Of a DNA stretch of 64,000 nt, positions 57,082 to 64,000 are shown piece by piece. The notes below the pieces were generated by a model. That model did not search any database and was not told the origin of the DNA. It was given only the letters and a program-made list of their open reading frames with translations. The stretch's first letter is position 1; every line of letters starts with the position of its first letter. Both the position numbers and the translations under genes were made by a program. This DNA comes from Puccinellia tenuiflora (lineage: Eukaryota > Streptophyta > Magnoliopsida > Poales > Poaceae), in the NCBI GenBank assembly GCA_012064385.1, contig QRDG01000131.1, positions 986,557-1,050,556 on the forward strand. The letters run 5' to 3'.

Positions 57082-60000
57082 TCTAACAGCCCCGGTTTGG
57101 TACTGTAAAATTTGAACCGAATATTCACGTTTGCATTGCACTTGTATCATGGCATACATATTTGAATTTGCAAAGTTTAATAAAGCAACAAATGGAAAAC
57201 ATTTAAAAGGGAAACAAATACCTTCCCAAATTTCCAAACCAACAGCAATTGCTCAACTTGGCAAACAAATTATTTTGAACTTCTAATTTGTCCAAGTAGT
57301 TCCAAGAATACATTTTACAAATATTTGTCAAAGGAAATTCTTGCCAAGCAAAGAATTAAAGTTGAGAATTCAAAAGTGGTTCAAATCAAATTCTATTTTT
57401 GAAACCATGTTAAACTATTCAAAAATTCAAAATAAAAATATGGGGAGCATCCTTACCTTATTGTGAGCCTCCCTGAAAATTTTCATAAATTTTGAAAACG
57501 TTTAAGTACCCCAATTAAATGGTTTTAGTTGCTGCCTTTAAAAGAAGAAAATCAGAAGAAAAAAAGGGAAAAGCAGGGTAGGGGCTATGTGCAAAATGGT
57601 CATCGTCCCTGTCGCCATAGTGCTCGCCCTGGCGCCATGCCGCCGCTCCTCGCCATCCCGCCGTGCTGCCTGCTCCCTAGGTGGATAACGAGGCAACCCG
57701 ACGCCCACCTGCTCCCCCTCACTCGTTTCCCTCCCCGTTTTTCTGTTCCCGAAACCTAACCCTAGATCCAGGCCGACGTCGCCCCGCCGCCGTCCTTCGC
57801 GCGTCGCCGCCGCTAGGGACCTCGCCGATCAAATCGAAGCGGGGCAAAAGCTCTGCCTCGTCGCCCTCGTCGTCCTCGTCCAAGGAATCGATCCAGTTCA
57901 CCGTCATCGTCACGCACGAGCTCATCTTCTTCAACGCCGGCCGCCGTGCATCGAGCTCCATTGCCGCCGATTCTGGCCTCCCCCTTCACCACCGAGAGCA
58001 GCTACGCATCAAGGGTAAGCTTGCACTTCTCCTGGACGTCCTCGTCCTCCTGCTCTTTCTCTAGTTCGCCGTGCCGCCGTAGCTCGTCTTAGACCCGTCG
58101 CCTGTCGCCGTCGCTATCGTCGTTCCGGTGACCAATAGCTAGCGGCGCCACCCCCTTTTTGCTTCCCGTAACTAGGCGCGTCGAACGCACCCGTTAGGAC
58201 ACTCCCAAACACGCTAGTTCGACGGATCCATGCACGACGCCGTCGGAGGTCACCGCGCACGCACGCCGGTCCTGGCCTCGGCCCAGTCAAAACGCTTCGT
58301 CGGTACTACCGGGCTGTTAGCCGGAAGTACCGACCGTAGGTTGATACGGTACTAGATACTTCTGTTAATTTCCGAAAGTAGCTCGGAAGTTTCCCCGGTA
58401 CCGACTTGACCGGTACTACCGGGCTGTTAGCCGGAAGTACCGACCATGAGTTGTTTCGGTACTGGATACTTCTGTTAATTTCCGGAAGTAGCTCGGAAGT
58501 CGCCCGGAAGTACCGACTTGACCGGTACTACCGGGTAGTTAGCCGGAAGTACCAACCGTAGGTTGTTTCGGTACTGGATACCCCTGTCATATTCCGAAAG
58601 TGGCTCGGAAGTAGCGCCGGAAGTACCGACCTGTCCGGTACTACCGGGCCGTTTTCCGGTAGTACCGACTCAGCTAATTAAAATTTGAGAAAATCATAAC
58701 TTAATAAATATTGACTCAAATTTTGCAAATGATATACCAAAATGATCAGCAAATCAAAAGCTATCTAGTTATCATAATTTCACAGCATGACAACAACTTT
58801 TCCTTTGATGTCATTCTCGAAATGGTTAAAAGAATTAAATTTGAATAACCGTTTAATTCACCATTTATTCATCGTTACTCGGAAAATTGCAAACAAGGTA
58901 CCAAAATTATCAGGAGAACAATACCTATCTAATAATGTCATTTTCATGCATATTTAAACCACTTTTTAGTACTATAATAGTTCATAACCAATGTGGTCAT
59001 TAAGTTAAACATGGGGTTGTTTCCAAATAATTGCACAAATTATTTTGGCACTCCCATTAAATTGTTAGCTAAATTTAAATGATGTTATCATTGCATAAAC
59101 TTGACATGTCATCATGATTGTGCATTGCACCTTTGTATTCCTGTTATTTATTTGTTCTCCTGTTATTGTTTGTGTATCGGTAGATTCAAGAGTCGAGGTT
59201 CCCCCACCATACCTCGACGATCCGTGCTATCAGCCCCGTCAGCAAGGCAAGAGATAACCTAACCTTCTGTGCATATATCATCCTATTGTTTTACACAAGT
59301 ATTTTCTCCACCATAATATTCAATTCGATTCCAACGTCAACTTTTGGTCAATGTATAGAGTATCCTATTAATTGCATGTTCCCTACACCATTACATGTTT
59401 TCCCTCCTATGATCCATAGGTTTGATGTGTTGGCCTGAGTTAATTTATATCTGTTGAACATATGCTTAGCTATGCTTAGCCATGCTTAGTCGAATGCTTA
59501 GTCGTCCGGTGAATTTTTCCATAATTTTGAAGTTGATGGAATGTTCTGACAAGGTGGAAACTTGTGGTACTTAATTAAAATGTTTAAAGGCTTGGATGAG
59601 TTCCCATCGGGGTTGATGGTGCTTTGCCTCATTCTTGCCGCCTAGGTGCGAGTTCTTTACCTCTTGAACCAAGACTGAGCGTGCTTCCATTCGGTGGGAC
59701 ATATGGAATCCTTAGTAACTGAATAACTTGTGCTCCCCTCCCCATTCTAGTTTGAGCTTTCCATTTGCGTGTGAGTGGGATGGTGGAAAAAGGGTCGATG
59801 AGGACGGTGGTGTTTAGGATGTGGCCGCGGGGCAGGGTGTTGGAGGCACTGAACCTGTCCTTCCGCACACTGATGATCCTTGGGTTAGCCTCATGCAAGG
59901 TAAAGATTTAACCGCGCCCACTCGCCAGCTTTCCCCGGAAGAGAGCTAATCAGGCGAGCCGGACGGTACCGGTGGTAAAAACAGTACACCCCTGCAGGGT

Positions 60001-60884
60001 TTAATCTTTTCGAAAAGCCGTGTCCACGGTTATGGACGACTTGGGAACGGACGATAAGACCATAAATAACATGAACTTAATTCAAAATTGCCAACGTGTG
60101 TTAAAGGTTCATTTCCTCGAGGGTGATTCGAGGGGGTTCCTTGGTGGAGATGAGTGGTGGTTTTTGGATACTATTGGTTCACTGTGAACTGATGAAAGAA
60201 GTTTTACTATCTTATCCCCTTTCGAAAAACCTTCTAGTCGATGCCATGATTCATGTCTTTAAAAAGGAAAACTAGCTTTATGCAAAACAACTACTTTACA
60301 GCTTTGAAGCCAATCACCATTGGGCATATATCGCCCTAGTAACCTTGCGAGTACATCGTACTCAGCCTTGCTTTGTTGATTATTATTGGTTTCAGAGGAG
60401 GACGTCACCGAACAGGAAGGTGGGTTCTTTGTTGACATCGATGAGTAGTCTGGGGTTCCCAGGTGGCAGCTTGGGACGTCACGGAACAGGCTGGCTGGGA
60501 TTGTTATTGTAGGCCCCTTAGGCAATAATTTGGATCTTGTTGTTTAGACAACAAAATTTGCTTCTGCTTGTTGTAATGTTTGGGTCTGTAACCTCTGATG
60601 TGTAATTTGCTATCTTTCTCGTTATATGAGTTGAACTATGATCTCTTTGTGTCGTAGAGTCTGTGATGTGCCAGATGTTCCGCAGTCTTGATCTCTCTAT
60701 TATGCATTGATAGCTATGCCAGTGTTCATGGCATGATCGAGGTGTTGCGTTGTCGATGATCCATTCCGAGCAAGCCTGCCAAAGGTTTTGGCCTGGGAGT
60801 GGTAACCCCAGTAACCTTCAATTGTGTAGCATGGCGTGTGGGTTACATAGTATCTCTGTATAATTCCGGGGTCTAGGCGCTACA
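57082..60884 (+). repeat. 3' LTR of the chromovirus (3803 bp)
   Basis: It matches 9559-9923 plus 17791-20643, with a further 585 bp (58036-58620). It begins TCTAACAG where the 5' LTR has TGTAACAG, and ends GGCGCTACA before catgc. It carries the empty site of the Athila-type insertion at 57443-57447. A localised replacement relative to the 5' copy lies near 59730-59750. A short tandem atgcttag motif is at about 59461-59504. Confidence 0.92.
58301..58671 (+). repeat. Tandem repeat of about 111 bp in the chromovirus LTR
   Basis: Units start with cggtactaccggg at 58301, 58411, 58523 and 58636, giving spacings of 110, 112 and 113 bp; the last is partial. Each unit contains the near-palindromic cggtactaccg and a ccggaagtaccgac echo. 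The 5' LTR retains only the last partial unit. Confidence 0.85.
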
Positions 60885-61167
60885 CATGCCCTGTGGGTGG
60901 CCCCTCAGGCTTCCCTCCGGACTCCATCTTCGTCTTGGCGTAAAAATAATTCCCGTAAATTTTCGTCAAATTCCGAGAATATATCTCCAGAAGTAGATTT
61001 TCTGACATAAAAAATAGCAAAAACAGGGAACTGGCACCGGCATCTTGTTAATAGGTTAGTCCAATAAAATGCCTAAAAATTATATAATAAGATGATAAAA
61101 ACATGTGACAATGACACAAAGCAAGCATGGATCAACCAAAAATTATAGATACGTTTGACACGTATCA
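60885..61167 (-). repeat. Athila-type LTR, piece b, right part
   Basis: It continues from 9558 after the second catgc (60885-60889) and matches the LTR of the 9924 element to its terminus gtatca (61167). Together with 8936-9558 it is one LTR lacking its first 700 bp or so. It interrupts a Copia gene, whose sequence starts at 61168. Confidence 0.87.
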
Positions 61168-61480
61168 TGGATGCACTCAATTGTTATGGATGAGGAAAAC
61201 CTTAAAGGAATGCGGTGTCAATTGTGACAAAGTGCCTCTTTTGCGTGACAATGAAAGTGCTATCAAGATTGCTTACAACCCGGTGCAACATTCAAGAACG
61301 AAGCATATTGATATTCGTCACCACTTCATTAGAGATCATGTTGCTCATGGAGATATTGAGCTAGCCTATGTGCCAACCAAAGACCAACTTGCCGATATTT
61401 TCACGAAGCCACTTGATGAATCAAGATTCACTTATTTGAGTAATGAGCTAAATATCGTGGATTCAAGGAGCTTGACTTGA
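61168..61480 (+). pseudogene. C-terminal RNase H of a Copia element (SIRE/Maximus-like)
   Basis: The frame reads GCTQLLWMRKTLKECG, LLRDNESAIKIAYNP, HSRTKHIDIRHHF and DQLADIFTKPLDESRF, the standard end of Copia pol, stopping at TGA 61478-61480. The wording is closest to the SIRE/Maximus lineage as I remember it. All upstream domains are absent from the window because the 5' side lies beyond the nested insertions. Confidence 0.88.
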
Positions 61481-62303
61481 CCATCTTGCATACACACCTA
61501 TAGATTCAACTTATATTTGGTTCAGGTGTACGCATGGATTTAGGGGGAGTGTTGTCCTAAATAATTGGGCTCTCCCTCCCCCCAATATGCCCAAAGTAAA
61601 AATCATTTGTCTCTATTTTCAATTCATGAATTGTGAGCTTCAATGACGAGTATTGGTTATGAACCCAAGATATATCTTCACGGTGTCATGCCATAAACTC
61701 ATACATGGTGGCCTAGGCCACCGACCTCTTCTTTATGAAGAGTTGGCTCTTTGAGGATTTTATTGGATTTTATTATAATCTTTTGTTCTTATGAGAAACT
61801 CACTCAATCTTGGATTTTATATTTGTTTGCATCTTGCAAGTTTGAGTGTGAAGTACTATCTCCAGTTTGAGCTTCTATCCTAAGCCAAAACTTATCCCAG
61901 AAACATTTCTTTCTATTTGCAAAACTTGTTTGATCATCCCGTCAACGTTTTGTGAAAGCGGCGCCCGGTACTACCGATGACGCAGCGGTACTACCGCTGC
62001 CTGGGCAGCTCCCAGGCACTGCAGTACCGTTGCAGCTACCATAGTAACCAGGTGCACAGTACTACCGGTGGCACCCAGCGGTACTACCACTGGGAGCCAA
62101 TAGTACCAGGTAGCGGTACTACCGCTAGCTCGCCGGTACTACCGCTCCTTCCCAGGGGAAGGGCGGTACCTCCAGCAGGCTATCGGCAGTACCAGCGTGG
62201 GCAGCAGTACCGCTGAGGGTTTTTCCTGCGAGGTTAAGTTGGAAGTGGAGGGGTAGTTCCTCATTTATCCCCTCCACTCCCGACCCCCAAAGAAGAAAGA
62301 CCT
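61481..62303 (+). repeat. Copia polypurine tract and partial 3' LTR
   Basis: The tract tttagggggag (61539-61549) is followed by an LTR starting TGTTGTCCTAAATAA at 61550. The LTR runs to 62303, where another Athila-type element begins; the rest should follow that element beyond the window. It has no gene. Confidence 0.78.
61965..62215 (+). repeat. Cluster of cggtactaccg motifs in the Copia LTR
   Basis: At least six degenerate copies of (g/c)cggtactaccg(c/g) occur in about 170 bp, with further gtacc variants to 62215. The same core motif defines the 111-bp repeat of the chromovirus LTR. Confidence 0.7.
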
Positions 62304-63694
62304 TGATACGACGCAAACGTATCTACTTTTCCAAACACTTTGCTATTGTTTTGCCTCTGATTTTTAATGAATTGTTTGGAACTAACCCGAACTGACGCTA
62401 TTTTCAGCAGAATTGCATTTGGTGTCTTTCTTTTGTGCAGGGTTGAAAAGTTTGCGGAAAATTCGAAAAAAATTAGAAAATATTTTTTGAGAAGAATCAG
62501 CCACGAAGCCAGAAGACCCCGAGGGGGGCCACCCCAGGAGCAGGGGCGGGTCCCACCTATGGGTGGGCCCTAGGCCGCGGCCGGGGGCAGCCCCTGCCCT
62601 TGGAGTGTCGCCTCTCGGCCCCCCTTCGCATATAAGAAGCTTTTAACCTAAAAACCTCGACCCCCCAATCACTTTTTCCAGAAACCTTACGGAGCTCCGC
62701 CACCATCGCGAAACCTAAATTCGGGGTCCAGGATCGCCGTTCCGGCACCCTGCCGGAGTGGAGATCGCCGCCATCATCACCGCTAACGCCTCTCCATCAA
62801 CCATCCATGTCATCCCCCTCTATGTGTGAGTAGTTCCCTGCGGTAGGCAAGGGGATGGAAGGGATTGAATAAGATTGCTCATGTAATTCGATGCCAAATT
62901 GTTAGGGCATGACGCCTAGTATCCACTATTTGTGTTAATCATCATTGGTACAATTAGTTATGCTTGATGCTTGATACTTTGGGCCCGGGTGCCATGATTT
63001 CAGATCTGATCACTTTATGTTTCATGAATATAATTGATGTTTGGGTCCTATCTGCTAGTTGTAATGCACTTGTTTTTAACCGGAACTAGAGACCCCAAGT
63101 GACAGAAACGGGGACATCGATGGGAATGGTTGGTAACTCGAGGGTTACATGTATTCATTGTGTGTTAATGCTTTGCTCCGGTGTTCTATTAAAAGAACAC
63201 CTTAATTGCCATTTGTGCATTAATTGGCCTGGCTGAAACCGGATGGCAGGACAAAAGATGCCGTCCAAGTTCTTATTGTAAGCACGTACGGCTAAATTAG
63301 AAATACATGCCTATGATTGTTTAGTACTTGGATGCTCTATTTATTTGCTTCGTGCCTATTTATGTTTATTTCATGAGCTATCTTATTCATGCAACGCCCG
63401 TCTATCCGTCCCTATGCCTACGGTATCTTTAATCCTGATGTTTACAATTAATATTTCTACTGTCACCATTGCTGCCTTTATTTTGTTACTGCTGTTATTG
63501 TTCTACTGCTGCCATCAAATTACTGTTACTACTGATAAATTTCTTCCAGAGAGATCCTTTTCAGGTGTGGTTGAATCGACAACTCAACTGATAAGGCTTA
63601 TAAATATTCTTTGGCTCCCCTTGTGTCGAATCAATAAATTAGGTTCATACTACCCGCGAAGACTGTTGCGATCCCCTACAGTTCTGGGTAATCA
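62304..63694 (+). repeat. 5' LTR of the right-edge Athila-type element (1391 bp)
   Basis: It starts TGATACGACGCAAACG and ends gtaatca. A TATA box (catataag) lies at about 62629-62636 with a GC-rich inverted-repeat block upstream (62535-62585). Its layout is that of the 22558 LTR, but the sequence is a different family. Confidence 0.87.
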
Positions 63695-63705
63695 AGACTA
63701 TTTTC

Positions 63706-63723
63706 TGGCGCCGTTGCCGGGGA
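63706..63723 (+). promoter_or_regulatory. Primer binding site of the right-edge Athila-type element
   Basis: TGGCGCCGTTGCCGGGGA, the tRNA-Asp-type site of Athila elements. Confidence 0.9.
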
Positions 63724-63785
63724 GCATAGCTCTACTTATAAGTTCACCTGCGAGTTTTTCTGTCTGCCGTAATTTATTCTTCATC

Positions 63786-64000
63786 ATGAAGGGTAAGCGT
63801 GATCCTAAGTTTCCGATACTACCATCCACCACAAGGAAAGGTACTGCTCTGAACTCTAAAGCTACTCTTGATTCACCTAGTGTTTTAAATCAACTTGTTA
63901 AACCACCTGCAAACACTGGTCCTACTGTTGATGCGTCACTTTCTGGTTCTGCTACTGTTTCTGATGAATTTGTTGATGCTTCTATTATGCTTGATGATTC
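63786..64000 (+). CDS. Gag N-terminus of the right-edge Athila-type element (partial)
   Basis: ATG at 63786-63788 (MKGKRDPKFPILPSTTRKGT) opens a frame without stops to the end of the window. The start is equivalent to that at 24013 (MGKEKNTPKEVRPSTTRRGT), including the shared PSTTRKGT-type segment. The Ser/Thr/Asp-rich stretch that follows is typical of the variable gag N-terminus. The capsid and protease must lie beyond the window. Confidence 0.82.
   Translation, partial: MKGKRDPKFPILPSTTRKGTALNSKATLDSPSVLNQLVKPPANTGPTVDASLSGSATVSDEFVDASIMLDD

Larger units (their letters stand above)
9559..60884 (+). mobile_element. Full-length chromovirus (Tekay/Del-like Gypsy) split by three nested insertions
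   Basis: Removing nested elements leaves about 11.9 kb: 5' LTR, initiator-Met-type primer site, one gag-pol frame ending in a chromodomain-like module, polypurine tract and 3' LTR. LTRs begin TGTAACAGCC and end GGCGCTACA. TSD catgc flanks it. Nested units are 9924-17785 (in the 5' LTR), 22558-31605 (between protease and RT) and 32366-54909 (between RT and RNase H). The coding frame joins exactly across the second insertion (EV, then DVVCDF) and across the third (PDK, then IQSILDW) once one TSD copy is ignored. Lineage is inferred from domain order, long LTRs and the chromodomain. It is non-functional because of stops and frameshifts. Confidence 0.9.
62304..64000 (+). mobile_element. Athila-type Gypsy element, 5' part only
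   Basis: LTR at 62304-63694, primer site at 63706 and an open gag frame from 63786 to the window end. The five bases before the LTR are gacct (62299-62303), which should recur after its 3' LTR outside the window. It is the only Athila-type copy here whose visible part shows no obvious damage. Confidence 0.88.

Noticed and set aside
58301..58671. CRISPR-like repeat array
   Set aside because: Units of about 111 bp in direct tandem with no spacers, within an LTR of a plant element.
61127..61168. First residues of the Copia RNase H frame
   Set aside because: These codons lie in the Athila-type LTR; Copia sequence starts only after gtatca at 61167.

Overview
This window looks like heterochromatic, intergenic DNA from a large grass genome, most likely Triticeae (wheat, barley, rye or Aegilops type). 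That rests on long chromovirus LTRs, several Athila-type Gypsy elements with TGATACG or TGATGCA LTR ends and a tRNA-Asp-like primer site, a SIRE-like Copia piece, a grass L1-type LINE and a CACTA element, all packed inside one another. I see no ordinary host gene, no rRNA or tRNA gene and no CRISPR array. Nearly every base can be assigned to a transposable element or its remnant.

The nesting can be read from target-site duplications (TSDs). The outermost host is a Copia element, of which only the last part of RNase H, the polypurine tract and part of the 3' LTR remain at 61168-62303. An Athila-type LTR (piece b: 8936-9558 plus 60885-61167) lies in it. Piece b was split by a full-length chromovirus (Tekay/Del-like) at 9559-60884, TSD catgc. 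On its left, piece b abuts another LTR of the same family (piece a, 7663-8935), which was itself cut by a minus-strand Tat-lineage Gypsy element (1-7662; its 3' LTR is off the window). At the right edge another Athila-type element (62304-64000, plus strand) starts inside the Copia LTR and runs off the window.

The chromovirus was hit repeatedly. A pol-less Athila-type element (9924-17785, minus, TSD gggag) sits in its 5' LTR. A second (22558-31605, plus, TSD ggtag) sits between protease and reverse transcriptase and keeps an intact ATHILA ORF-1-like frame. A LINE (32366-54909) sits inside the RT/RNase H region. The LINE holds a third pol-less Athila-type element (32881-46204, minus) in ORF1 and a solo LTR (51295-54292) in ORF2. 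The third Athila-type element in turn holds a solo LTR (38324-41463) placed on its gag start codon and a non-autonomous CACTA element (42523-45164) inside its right LTR.

Almost all coding regions are decayed by in-frame stops, many explicable as G:C to A:T changes, and by frameshifts. The most unusual signals are: repeated polypurine-tract-like motifs with hairpins about 1.7-1.8 kb before the 3' LTR in three Athila-type elements; a 58-bp block identical between two elements with different LTRs; a palindrome near the LTR promoter with paired changes between two LTRs of one element; an LTR-like segment just upstream of the intact ORF; and a CACTA end present in both LTRs of one retroelement. 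Family names are given at lineage level only, because no database could be searched.
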